Positions 51,921-60,477 of a stretch of DNA of 64,000 bases are shown here, piece by piece (the first letter of the stretch is position 1; every line of letters starts with the position of its first letter). Source of the DNA: Massiliimalia sp050943535 (GTDB lineage Bacteria; Bacillota; Clostridia; Oscillospirales; Ruminococcaceae); NCBI GenBank assembly GCA_050943535.1, contig JBMNPJ010000005.1:62001-126000 (forward strand). Direction: 5' to 3'. The translations under genes and the position numbers were made by a program. A model generated the notes under the pieces. The model had not been told where the DNA came from. It worked only from the letters and a program-made list of their open reading frames with translations, and searched no databases.

Positions 51921-52727
51921 ATGCAGAGATTTGCAGGAAAAATTATGATGGTATCCGGAGGTACTTCCGGAATTGGAAAAGCAACCTGTTTGCGTGCGGC
52001 AGAAGAGGGAGCAGTTGTCATTGTGGTAGGCAGAAACCAGGAACGTGGAAATGCCGTTGTGGAAGAAATTGTCTCCAAAGGCGGAAAAGCCGAATTCATT
52101 GCCTGCGACATGACCAAGGTAGAAGAAATCAAAAATCTGTTTGCGGCGATCCGGGAACGCTATGGCAAATTGGATGTTGCCGTAAACAATGCCGGTATTG
52201 TAGGCGGTTCTGAAACAGTGGAAGAAATTACCGATGAAGCTTGGATGAATGTTGTAAACTCCAACCTGAACTCCTGCTTCTACTGCTGCCGGGAAGAAGT
52301 GCAGCTGATGCGTGCAGGCGGGGCAATTGTCAATGTTTCTTCTGTAGCAGGGATGCGCGGATTCCCCAGCGCGGCGGCATATGTAGCCAGCAAACATGGG
52401 GTAAACGGTTTGACCAAGGCAGTGGCAATGGATTATGCGACCAAAGGAATCACCTGTAACGCAGTTTGCCCCGGCGGTACCGATACTCCGCTGACCGAAC
52501 GGAGCGCGGCTGGAATCAAAGAAAAAATGGCAGAATTGGCAGCACAGGGAAAAGACCCTATGGAATGGATGAAAAACTCCATGCTTTCCGGCAAAACCCA
52601 GACATTGCAGAAGAAAAACGCTACGCCGGAACAGCAGGCAGCAACCATTTTGTTCTTTGCCAGCGATGAAGCAAAACATATTACCGGGTCTATCATCGCC
52701 AGTGACGGTGGATTCACCTGTTACTAA
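51921..52727 (+). CDS. Short-chain dehydrogenase/reductase
   Basis: NAD(P)-dependent oxidoreductase of 268 residues. It has the dinucleotide motif SGGTSGIG (12-19), NNAG (89-92), and the catalytic Ser near 140, Y154 and K158 (YVASK). The C-terminal part has an insertion-like helical stretch (AELAAQGKDPMEWMKNSMLS). The specific substrate cannot be told; a steroid, sugar or ketoacyl substrate is possible. GGGAGG at 51907 and a consensus promoter drive it alone. Confidence 0.88.
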   Translation: MQRFAGKIMMVSGGTSGIGKATCLRAAEEGAVVIVVGRNQERGNAVVEEIVSKGGKAEFIACDMTKVEEIKNLFAAIRERYGKLDVAVNNAGIVGGSETVEEITDEAWMNVVNSNLNSCFYCCREEVQLMRAGGAIVNVSSVAGMRGFPSAAAYVASKHGVNGLTKAVAMDYATKGITCNAVCPGGTDTPLTERSAAGIKEKMAELAAQGKDPMEWMKNSMLSGKTQTLQKKNATPEQQAATILFFASDEAKHITGSIIASDGGFTCY

Positions 52728-52846
52728 AAAGCAATTGTAAAATTTGTTATATATTTTTACAATAAATAAAGATCGGCCATATTTTTGTGCATTCTGCTGA
52801 TTTTTATGAAATTTTGAAAAAAACCCTGTTTTATTAACATTTGTTA

Positions 52847-52874
52847 ATGACAAAATTGGAAAAAAGTGTATAAT
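52847..52874 (+). promoter_or_regulatory. Promoter of the leader ORF
   Basis: ATGACA (52847-52852), 16-bp spacer, TATAAT (52869-52874). Confidence 0.7.
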
Positions 52875-52908
52875 AGGGATTATGATAGTAAGAAAGGAGT
52901 GCACCCCT

Positions 52909-53022
52909 ATGTTGTTTGAACTGAACAATTGCCACAATTTGACAATGGGGGGGCATTCTAAACACCCTTACTATCAAATATTACAAAAAATATGTTTTGA
53001 TAAAAAGAACAGTATCTCCTAG
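52909..53022 (+). CDS. 37-codon leader peptide or small protein
   Basis: ATG 52909 follows AAGGAG (52893-52898) at a loose spacing. It encodes MLFELNNCHNL, then GGHSKHPYYQ and a charged tail ending FDKKNSIS. It has no membrane helix. It has its own promoter, and its stop codon (TAG 53020-53022) lies inside the stem of a terminator. The next gene begins 63 nt later. A leader peptide that lets a ribosome break the terminator is a fair reading. It could also be a small secreted or signalling peptide, or a non-coding RNA. Confidence 0.45.
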   Translation: MLFELNNCHNLTMGGHSKHPYYQILQKICFDKKNSIS

Positions 53023-53047
53023 ATAGGGGGATACTGTCTTTTTTTAT
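53009..53047 (+). terminator. Terminator or attenuator overlapping the leader ORF stop
   Basis: ACAGTATCTCC pairs with GGGGATACTGT (one G-U), with a TAGATA loop region, then TTTTTTT. The left arm contains the end of the leader ORF. Confidence 0.8.
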
Positions 53048-53084
53048 GCAAAACAGGACAAAACACAAAGGAGAGAAGAAAGCT

Positions 53085-55004
53085 ATGAAAGATAGCAAAA
53101 AAGTTTTGGCTGCATTACTGGCAGTCATGATGGCGGCATCCAGCAGTGCAGTCGTATTTGCGGATGAAGCAACAGCACTTGACCCAGTCAGTGCATCCAT
53201 GAATTTACAGGTAATGCCTATATCTAGTAACGGAATCGTTACAGAAATTTATGGCTCAGCAAATGGTTGGAATGCCAATGCTGCATGGGTTGGATTTTCT
53301 TTGAATAAAGAAATTGATCTATCTAATGCGAATAGTGATGTGAAAATTCGTTATGAATATTTGGAAAATGGGGAAATCAAACCAGTAAGATCTAGTGTTG
53401 GTTCAGTTTATGAAAAAAATAAATTGTGGGATGGTTACTTAACAGGAGATAATAATATTAAATATTCTGCTAGATCTGATCAAGGGGATACAACGACACT
53501 GCCGAAGAATGTGCTTTTGCAGTCTAACTTATCTGCAAGTGCTGCTAAAACTGTAGATGTTGCTGAAAAAATTACAAATGGAACAGTAACCCAAGTTCGT
53601 ACAGTAGTTGAAGTAATTGATGAGAATGGAAATTCAACAATAGCGAAATCTAACTGGGTAACCTATGGTACTGATGGCACTACTTCCGCCCCTAAAGGTA
53701 TTGGTGATGAAAGTATTGTAAAAAATTATGTAACTAATCATCCAGAATCTATGAATGACGCTGTAGCATCTATTGGAGATCGTCAGTTTATTTCTTTGGA
53801 AGCTGCTCTGACTGCTGCAACAGATGGTGAAACTATCACTTTGATGAGTGATGTTAAATTGGACAAAATGTTGGTAATCAATAAAGACATTACTTTGGAC
53901 TTGAACAACAATACTATTACAGCATCTGATAATTTTAAGGGAACATATGATAATGATAAACATTTAATACAAGTTTATAAGGCTGATGATGTAACAATTC
54001 AAAACGGTAAAATTGAAACTACCAACGCTAATAAACATGGTATTGATATATACGGTTCTAGCAATGTAACTTTAAAAGATTTGACTGTTGACAGTTCTGC
54101 TAGTGGAGTAGGTAGTGTTTTCAATCCTCCGATTCCGGTTAATATTAATGGTTCTTCTGTGTTTGTAGAAGGTACATTGGAATTAAAGCCGCTTTATGAC
54201 TTTTCAAGTCCGATAGGAGTAGGAAAAGGTTCTGAAAGCGGTTTAGCAAACCCTACCTTAACCTTTAACAAAGATTCTAAAATTGAATATAATGGTAAAG
54301 CATCATCTATTGTTAAGGTAGATGCAGAAAATGGATTTAAACCAAGTGAAAGCACAATTAAAAATGATTCACAATATATAGATATGAAATTTGAAAATGG
54401 TAACTTTATTGTTACCCAAGATCCAGATGGTGATGGCGGTTCTTCCGGCGGTAACGGCGGCGGTTCTATTGGAGTTCCTGGAACAGGCACCCCAATCGGC
54501 ACCGGCACCTGGAAACAGAGCCCAGCAGGCTGGTGGTACCAGAACCCAGACGGCACCTATCCAGCAAACCAGTGGAAATATCTGGATTCCGGCAAAGGCT
54601 ACAAAGCTTGGTATCTGTTTAACCAGAACGGCTACATCACCTTTGGCTGGCAGAAAGTAGGCAACACCTGGTACTACATGAACCGTTCCGGCGAAATGCA
54701 GACCGGCTGGCAGTTTATCAATAATAAATGGTATTACTTAAACAGCAACGGCGCTATGGCAACCGGCTGGGTAAAAGACGGCAACAAATGGTACTTCATG
54801 AACAAAGATGGTTCCATGCACTTTGGCTGGCTTAGCTGGGCAGGTTATTGGTATCATCTGGACAGCCATGGAGTCATGAGCACAGGCTGGAAACAGGTAA
54901 ACGGCAAATGGTATTACATGTATGCTGAAAACGGAAGAATGGCAGCAAACACCACAACTCCTGACGGCTATCGTGTAGGTCCTGACGGCGCTTGGGTTAA
55001 ATAA
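53085..55004 (+). CDS. Secreted protein with beta-helix region and cell-wall-binding repeats
   Basis: A 639-residue protein. It has a signal peptide (KVLAALLAVMMAASSSAVVFA), an unassigned beta-rich N-terminal region (about 30-200), a right-handed beta-helix-like stretch with TLDLNNNTITASDNF and the NVTLKDLTVDSSASG turn (about 245-340), a Gly/Pro-rich linker (GSSGGNGGGSIGVPGTG) and six or more choline- or glucan-binding type repeats (GWQKVGNTWYYMNRSGEMQ and similar) to the end. The middle is AT-rich and the repeat end is GC-richer, which suggests domain shuffling. It is probably attached to teichoic-acid choline. The substrate is unknown. Confidence 0.85.
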   Translation: MKDSKKVLAALLAVMMAASSSAVVFADEATALDPVSASMNLQVMPISSNGIVTEIYGSANGWNANAAWVGFSLNKEIDLSNANSDVKIRYEYLENGEIKPVRSSVGSVYEKNKLWDGYLTGDNNIKYSARSDQGDTTTLPKNVLLQSNLSASAAKTVDVAEKITNGTVTQVRTVVEVIDENGNSTIAKSNWVTYGTDGTTSAPKGIGDESIVKNYVTNHPESMNDAVASIGDRQFISLEAALTAATDGETITLMSDVKLDKMLVINKDITLDLNNNTITASDNFKGTYDNDKHLIQVYKADDVTIQNGKIETTNANKHGIDIYGSSNVTLKDLTVDSSASGVGSVFNPPIPVNINGSSVFVEGTLELKPLYDFSSPIGVGKGSESGLANPTLTFNKDSKIEYNGKASSIVKVDAENGFKPSESTIKNDSQYIDMKFENGNFIVTQDPDGDGGSSGGNGGGSIGVPGTGTPIGTGTWKQSPAGWWYQNPDGTYPANQWKYLDSGKGYKAWYLFNQNGYITFGWQKVGNTWYYMNRSGEMQTGWQFINNKWYYLNSNGAMATGWVKDGNKWYFMNKDGSMHFGWLSWAGYWYHLDSHGVMSTGWKQVNGKWYYMYAENGRMAANTTTPDGYRVGPDGAWVK

Positions 55005-55024
55005 GACAAAAGAATCAGCAAATA

Positions 55025-55063
55025 AAAAAGGCGAACCACAATCATTGTGGTTCGCCTTTTTCC
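55025..55063 (+). terminator. Terminator of the cell-wall-binding protein gene
   Basis: AAAAAGGCGAACCACAAT (55025-55042) / ATTGTGGTTCGCCTTTTT (55044-55061). A long perfect stem. Confidence 0.92.
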
Positions 55064-55416
55064 ACCTAGCGGTGGCGGGCAGTGCCCGCCGGCGAAGCGC
55101 CGGGGCAAAAGACACTTCGTTCGTGTTCTGTCAGCTGGGAGATAAAAACCAGCGATTTTTGCTTTACTGAAAGAGTGCGTCAGCATGAGGGGGTAGCCGC
55201 GCTTTGCGGCGTAGGGGGAGTTAAAGCCGTTAGGCGGTACCACTCCCCCTGTAAGCCTTTCCGGCGTTTGAGGAATGGTCTTTTGGTTCATTTTCTTCCA
55301 TAAGAAAATGAACAACCACCTGGCGGTGGTGCAATAACATTACGTTCGTGTTTTGTCAGTAAAACGGAAAATACTGGTTTTTATCACTCGGCTGATAGAG
55401 TGCGAACGTAGTGTTA
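55064..55416 (+). repeat. Two beta repeats around a GC-rich module (locus H)
   Basis: Micro-palindromes CCACCTAGCGGTGG, CGGGCAGTGCCCG and CCGGCGAAGCGCCGG (55061-55104) come first, then beta copy 1 (55112-55183). Next is the AGGGGGTAGCCGCGCTTTGC / AGGGGGAGTTAAAGCC... module (55188-55250) shared with 9060-9105 in the other orientation. CATTTTCTT / AAGAAAATG, ACCACCTGGCGGTGGT and an inverted beta copy 2 (55337-55416) follow. No gene is seen in 55005-55563. Confidence 0.72.
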
Positions 55417-55436
55417 TTGGGGATGAACTAAGTTTG

Positions 55437-55465
55437 TTGACATAAGCATAAGTATATGATAGAAT
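55437..55465 (+). promoter_or_regulatory. Promoter of the MATE transporter
   Basis: TTGACA (55437-55442), 17-bp spacer, TAGAAT (55460-55465). The transcript start near 55472 gives a leader of about 90 nt. Confidence 0.85.
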
Positions 55466-55476
55466 AAAAATCGCGA

Positions 55477-55537
55477 AAGCTATATTTTTCCTTGTGGGTG
55501 AGATAAACAAGGGGAAATATAGCTTTTTTCTTTTTAG
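55477..55537 (+). terminator. Terminator hairpin in the MATE leader
   Basis: AAGCTATATTTTTCCTTGT (55477-55495) and ACAAGGGGAAATATAGCTT (55507-55525) pair over 19 bp (two G-U), loop of 11 nt, then TTTTTC and TTTTT. It lies between the promoter and the gene, so it must be regulated or leaky. Confidence 0.82.
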
Positions 55538-55563
55538 TTTCAAGAGAAAAGAGGATTCCACAA

Positions 55564-56913
55564 ATGCAACAAACATTCATGAAAACCAGACCTATTTTGC
55601 CATTGGTTCTGTCAATGTCTTTACCGATGGTTGTGTCCATGATGGTAGCATCACTGTATAACATTGTTGATAGCTATTATGTAGCCAAAATCAGTGAGGA
55701 TGCTATGACAGCCTTATCGCTGGTATTCCCTGTACAAAACTTAATCAATGCCATTACAATTGGATTTTCCATTGGTGCGAATGCCGTAATTTCTTACCAT
55801 CTTGGTGCCCAAGATCATCAAAAAGCCAATGCTGCAGCAACACAGAGTATCGTTTACAATGCTCTTCATGGGATAATATTGACAATTGGATGTATTGCGA
55901 TCATGCCATTTTTTCTTCAGCTGTTTACCACGGATGAGCAGGTGATAGATATGGGGGTACGATATTCCAGAATCGCTTTTGCTTTTGCGGTATTTGTAGC
56001 TATTTCAATGTCGATGGAAAAGATATTCCAGGCGGTTGGAAAAATGATGATGACCATGGTTTGCATGATGTCTGGCTGTGTTGCAAATATCATCCTAGAC
56101 CCGATCTTGATTTTTGGTTGGGGCCCCTTCCCGGAGATGGGGATTGAGGGTGCTGCTTTAGCTACAGGTATCGGTCAAATCCTTAGTTTGGCAATTTATA
56201 TTATCTGTTATTTGGTGGGACGTTTTCCGGTGCGTCTTTGCTTTACCGCCAACACGTTCAATACATACTTGACTAGAAAAATGTATTCTGTCGGTATTCC
56301 TGCAGCTCTGAATTTAGCACTTCCTTCCTTGTTGATTTCGTATTTGAATATTATCTTATCTGCCTATTCACAGATTTATGTTTTGGTTTTAGGTGTGTAC
56401 TACAAACTGCAAACTTTCCTGTACTTGCCTGCAAATGGAATTGTGCAGGGAATGCGTCCTATTATCGGATACAATTTTGGTGCAAAAGAGTATGTCAGAG
56501 TACAAAAAATATACCGTGTGGCACTTACACTTTCTGCTTGTATTATGGCAGTTGGCACCATCCTGTGTTGGTTAATGCCAAGCCAGTTGATTGGATTGTT
56601 TTCCACCAATGCCGATACCATCGCAGTAGGCAGTACTGCTCTGCGAATTATCAGCATTGGATTTATCGTTTCTTCTGTTTCCATCATTTCCTGTGGTGCG
56701 CTGGAAGGGTTAGGTATGGGAACTCCCTCTTTGGTGATTTCCTTGCTGCGGTATGCTTTATTGATTATTCCGGTTGCTTTTATTTTGAGCCGGCTTTTTG
56801 GAGCTGTTGGCGTATGGAATGCATTTTGGATCACGGAATTTGTTACGGCCATAATTGCGTATTGTCTTTATCGGAAAAAAGTATCTATCCAAGATTCAGA
56901 AACAGAAAAATAA
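55564..56913 (+). CDS. MATE family efflux transporter
   Basis: A 449-residue exporter with twelve helices, two repeats of six. The typical MATE signature is seen: LVLSMSLPMVVSMMVASLYN, then VDSYYVAKISEDAMTALSLV and ANAVISYHLGAQDHQKAN. It probably expels cationic drugs or toxic metabolites against Na+ or H+. It is controlled by a strong promoter and a leader terminator. GAGG precedes ATG 55564. Confidence 0.92.
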   Translation: MQQTFMKTRPILPLVLSMSLPMVVSMMVASLYNIVDSYYVAKISEDAMTALSLVFPVQNLINAITIGFSIGANAVISYHLGAQDHQKANAAATQSIVYNALHGIILTIGCIAIMPFFLQLFTTDEQVIDMGVRYSRIAFAFAVFVAISMSMEKIFQAVGKMMMTMVCMMSGCVANIILDPILIFGWGPFPEMGIEGAALATGIGQILSLAIYIICYLVGRFPVRLCFTANTFNTYLTRKMYSVGIPAALNLALPSLLISYLNIILSAYSQIYVLVLGVYYKLQTFLYLPANGIVQGMRPIIGYNFGAKEYVRVQKIYRVALTLSACIMAVGTILCWLMPSQLIGLFSTNADTIAVGSTALRIISIGFIVSSVSIISCGALEGLGMGTPSLVISLLRYALLIIPVAFILSRLFGAVGVWNAFWITEFVTAIIAYCLYRKKVSIQDSETEK

Positions 56914-56934
56914 TAAATAGATATACTGTCAAAT

Positions 56935-56977
56935 AAAAAGAAGTCATGCCCCGGAAAAAGGTGCATGACTTCTTTTT
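56935..56977. terminator. Bidirectional terminator between convergent genes
   Basis: AAAAAGAAGTCATGC (56935-56949) / GCATGACTTCTTTTT (56963-56977). It overlaps the stop codon of the hydrolase gene. Confidence 0.9.
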
Positions 56978-57704
56978 ATTGTGCTTCCTCATGTTCTAAA
57001 AGAAACGCTTCAATGGCAGCAACAGTTTGTTTTTGCTGCTCTTGCGCAGAAATTTTTCCCGGAGGGTCTCCTTTTTGCGGACCATAATTTCCAAATTGGG
57101 CATGGTTTCCACCCTCAATTTCCACGATGTTCTCAGTATAATCGATGTGATCCTCCACACTCTGGTTCAGCGAGCCATAAACGGTTAGCGTATTTTCGTC
57201 TGGATAATCTCCATAAATGTACGCTCCTAACAGGATAAGACCGTCTACCTGGTCAGGATGTTCCGATGCAAACTGGGACGCCATAGCACCTCCCATGGAG
57301 TGTCCTGCAATATACCAGTGTTGAATTTCAGGAAACTTTGAAATCACATCTTCCGCTGCATTGGCATCAAAAATCGCCATATGGAATGGCATATGCACCA
57401 GAATACAGGTTGCACCTGTCTGCCGTATCTGATCTAGTAAAGGCAGATAGGCTTCTGCTTCTACTTTAGCACCAGGATAGAAAATAATGGCTGTATCTGT
57501 AGAATAAGACGGAGATAAAATTGTCAAATTATCTTGGACAGTGATATCAGTATCCTGTGCCATCACGTCCAGTGCGACATCTTCTGCATGATAATAGTCA
57601 GACACATACCAGAAAAAAGCGCTTGTCAGGACTGCCATGATCAGTAAAATGACTCCTATGGCAATCCATAGTTTTTTATGTAGCGATTTTTGCTTTTTCT
57701 TCAT
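56976..57704 (-). CDS. Alpha/beta hydrolase with N-terminal membrane anchor
   Basis: A 242-residue protein with a short basic N-terminus, one membrane helix (LWIAIGVILLIMAVLTSAFFW) and an outer alpha/beta hydrolase domain with the nucleophile elbow GHSMGGAMASQFA. The DPDQ and GGNHAQFG segments hold the likely acidic and His residues. It starts 2 nt after the previous stop (57707), so it is the last gene of the PadR operon. The substrate is unknown. Confidence 0.82.
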   Translation of the reverse strand: MKKKQKSLHKKLWIAIGVILLIMAVLTSAFFWYVSDYYHAEDVALDVMAQDTDITVQDNLTILSPSYSTDTAIIFYPGAKVEAEAYLPLLDQIRQTGATCILVHMPFHMAIFDANAAEDVISKFPEIQHWYIAGHSMGGAMASQFASEHPDQVDGLILLGAYIYGDYPDENTLTVYGSLNQSVEDHIDYTENIVEIEGGNHAQFGNYGPQKGDPPGKISAQEQQKQTVAAIEAFLLEHEEAQ

Positions 57705-57706
57705 AT

Positions 57707-58147
57707 TCACATTACCTTTGTTATTATATGTACGATCAGCGCTATGGTGAACATAGCCATAAAACCTGTTATCATCCATCCCAATGCTTTGGAGTAACCT
57801 TTAGGGGTGATGCCTCCCATACTGTCCAACTTTTTGATGATGGGATGCAGACGCCAGAAATAGGTGGCAATAGATAGAATCATAGCAACTACAGCCCACA
57901 TACGCACAGACTCAGTGCCAATAGCTAGAATAACCGCCAATAGAAAGATAAAGATGAGCTTTACGCCCGCTACCCAGTTGACCAAATAGGACGAAAACAG
58001 TTTTTGTTCTTCACTTTCGCTGTTGTGAAAGGCGTTGAACACGCCTACGCCATTGCCCAATTGACTGTTTGGCCAGAAATAGAGAATGGCTACATTAGCC
58101 GACTCCATAATAATAAAAATCAAAATTGCAACTGATAAAATATCCAT
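57707..58147 (-). CDS. Four-helix membrane protein of unknown function
   Basis: A 146-residue integral membrane protein with hydrophobic segments near 4-20, 55-75, 82-98 and 121-142, and a conserved-looking GGITPKGYSKALGWMI between the last two. No family is recognised. It sits between the DMT transporter and the hydrolase in the PadR operon. Confidence 0.7.
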   Translation of the reverse strand: MDILSVAILIFIIMESANVAILYFWPNSQLGNGVGVFNAFHNSESEEQKLFSSYLVNWVAGVKLIFIFLLAVILAIGTESVRMWAVVAMILSIATYFWRLHPIIKKLDSMGGITPKGYSKALGWMITGFMAMFTIALIVHIITKVM

Positions 58148-58200
58148 AAATGATTCTTCCTATCCAATCTGCTCGTCAGCATTTCCAGACTCACGGCAGG

Positions 58201-59085
58201 TTATTTTTTTGATGATGTCAGTGAGGAAAAGACAGCCACACCAAGAATAATGGCGCCGCCAATAAGTTCCCGAAGTCCCGGGACTTCCTTTAAAAACAGA
58301 AAAGCAAATAGAATTCCGTATACAGTCTCCATACCGGAGATAACTCCGGCAGTCTGTGCCTTTACGTTTCTTTGTGCCGCTACATACAGGGAATGGGCAA
58401 GCGCTGTGCAAACCAGTCCAATCATGGCAATTCCGGCAAGATTTTCAACTGTCCAGTTGGTTTGTATTAAAAATAGTGCAGGAAGCAGAACAATGGCGGC
58501 AGTGCCCTGCTCGTATAAACAGATGGTTCTTGATGGGTAAAATTTAGAAAGATAACGGTTGGAAAGGGACATCACTGCATAGGCTAGGGCAGAGATCAGT
58601 CCCCAGACAATGCCCATGGTTGTCTCGTTTTCCAGTGAAAAGGTGGGAACGGTAATTCCCACACCCAACAATAGAACCACGGCACTCATAACGCTGCGAA
58701 AATGCAGTTTTTCATGAAATACCAATGGTTCTAAAAACGTGAGGAATAACGGGAACGCTGAAAAGGTAATTGTGCCAATTGCCACCGAGGAACTTTGTAT
58801 GGATTGAAAAAATGTTGTCCAGTGAACAGCCAAAATCACGCCGGTAAGCAGAGCGATTCCATAATCCTTTTTGCATCTGAGCTTTAAATTGTTTTTTACG
58901 GCAAAGGAAAAAATTAAAAGTGTTACCGAGGAGAAAATAACCCGTCCTCCGGCAATGATTACCGCCGGTGCGTCCACAAACTGCCCTAAAACGGCGGATA
59001 ATCCAAACAGCATCACAGAGAGATGCAGCAAAGTAATGCTGCTTTTGCTGTCATTTGATTTTCTTGTTTTGAAATTTTCTATCAT
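58201..59085 (-). CDS. EamA/DMT family transporter
   Basis: A 294-residue, ten-helix metabolite exporter of the drug/metabolite transporter superfamily, with two EamA repeats (FVDAPAVIIAGGRVIFSSV and VCTALAHSLYVAAQRN, with GGAIILGVAVFSS at the end). Exported compound unknown. It follows the flavoprotein gene by 27 nt. Confidence 0.88.
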   Translation of the reverse strand: MIENFKTRKSNDSKSSITLLHLSVMLFGLSAVLGQFVDAPAVIIAGGRVIFSSVTLLIFSFAVKNNLKLRCKKDYGIALLTGVILAVHWTTFFQSIQSSSVAIGTITFSAFPLFLTFLEPLVFHEKLHFRSVMSAVVLLLGVGITVPTFSLENETTMGIVWGLISALAYAVMSLSNRYLSKFYPSRTICLYEQGTAAIVLLPALFLIQTNWTVENLAGIAMIGLVCTALAHSLYVAAQRNVKAQTAGVISGMETVYGILFAFLFLKEVPGLRELIGGAIILGVAVFSSLTSSKK

Positions 59086-59112
59086 ATGGGGTACCCTTGT
59101 GCCTTTATGGTT

Positions 59113-60477
59113 TTATACTGATGTTTTTGAAGCTTTTTTTGCTTCTTCTACTACTTTTTGATAAGGTCCAATGATGTACTGATTCATCTGACCTTTCATT
59201 TTTTTCTGAACCGATGGAATCGCAATGAGGGCTCCCACCAATTTCATCTGCAAGATGCGTTTTTTCTGCTTTTGCGGGAAATCATAGATACCGTGTTCTT
59301 TGTAGAACTTGTGGTCGGCTTTCATCATACCCTGCATCACATAGATGAGATCTCGGAAGATTTTCATGCCGCCTACACCGTAAAAGTTAGCCGGGCGGGA
59401 CAGCTTTTTCTCTAAAGCAAATACCAGAGAATCGGCCAGAGCTTGGATGTCAGCGGAAATGTTTCCCTCGTCAGTAGCTACATCGCACAGGTAATTGCCG
59501 CCCACTTCGCTGCGTCCTTCTACGATCATGCGCAGATTGCTTTCATATGCATAGTTACCGCTGATGAGATAAGCAATAGGGGTACCGTGGGTGACGGTGC
59601 GGTGACCGTTGCAGAACTGGCGGTCATCATAGCATTTGAAGCTGGAATGGGTGTAGTGGTCAGAGATGGTAAAGGCATAGACAAATGCATCAGCACACTG
59701 AATTTTAGTGCGCAGAAACTCATCAAAGCCATCTTTATAAACACATTTCCCGGTAACGGCGCAGCCAAAACATCCTAGGCAGCCGCCGGAAAACGGAAAG
59801 TCTCGCAGATTTACCACACGGCTTTCATAGGGCAGTGCGGCACGGAAGTCAGCGATCATATTTTGGAGGTTTTTATCATCCGGAGCATAGTTGGTGACAA
59901 TGACCACATCTTTTTCTGTACTTTTCGAAGTAGAAGAGAGCACCGGCTGATAAACCTGTTTTTCCTGCTGGGGAGCTTTGATAGGCGGCGTAACGAACAA
60001 TTGGTGTTCACAGGAGAACATGAGCTGGTCGAAGAAATTCCGGGCATCCTGTTGTCCCTGTTCTGTGAGCAGGTCGTCCATATCTGCTGACAGACCTCGC
60101 ACCACTTTCATTCCCAGGTCAAAGCAGTTTTCTTCCACATAGCGGTGAGCGGTTACATCGTAAAAGTGCTTGGACGTAGTGATCTGACTGGCAAATTTGC
60201 CGGAAAGATCTACCCCATCTGCCTTGATAAGTTCAATCAGCCGGTGGAGCTGATAGGGTGCGATAAAGGTGTAGACTGGATAGGAAAAAAGCAGCATATC
60301 TGCCTGTTCCAGTTCAGCACGCAGTGGAGAAAAGTCCTTTTCATAACTTTTGATCAGCTGGCCTACTGGTAAAACAGTGAAAGTGTGTTCTGGATGCAAA
60401 GCCTGTAAATACAGAGCCGTATGGACTGTGGTGGAATTTTTGCCCTTAGGGCTGGCATTTAACACAAGAATTTTCAT
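59113..60477 (-). CDS. Tandem flavodoxin-like NAD(P)H oxidoreductase
   Basis: A 454-residue protein with two flavodoxin-fold halves. The first starts KILVLNASPKGKNSTTVHTA with LFSYPVYTFIAP. The second starts near 190 (DVVIVTNYAPDDKN) and has GGCLGCFGCAVTGKCVYKDG, a Cys-rich FMN-reductase motif, then KIQCADAFVYAF. Single-domain relatives reduce quinones or nitro compounds; the fusion of two is less usual. Overlaps the padR gene by 4 nt. Confidence 0.82.
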   Translation of the reverse strand: MKILVLNASPKGKNSTTVHTALYLQALHPEHTFTVLPVGQLIKSYEKDFSPLRAELEQADMLLFSYPVYTFIAPYQLHRLIELIKADGVDLSGKFASQITTSKHFYDVTAHRYVEENCFDLGMKVVRGLSADMDDLLTEQGQQDARNFFDQLMFSCEHQLFVTPPIKAPQQEKQVYQPVLSSTSKSTEKDVVIVTNYAPDDKNLQNMIADFRAALPYESRVVNLRDFPFSGGCLGCFGCAVTGKCVYKDGFDEFLRTKIQCADAFVYAFTISDHYTHSSFKCYDDRQFCNGHRTVTHGTPIAYLISGNYAYESNLRMIVEGRSEVGGNYLCDVATDEGNISADIQALADSLVFALEKKLSRPANFYGVGGMKIFRDLIYVMQGMMKADHKFYKEHGIYDFPQKQKKRILQMKLVGALIAIPSVQKKMKGQMNQYIIGPYQKVVEEAKKASKTSV

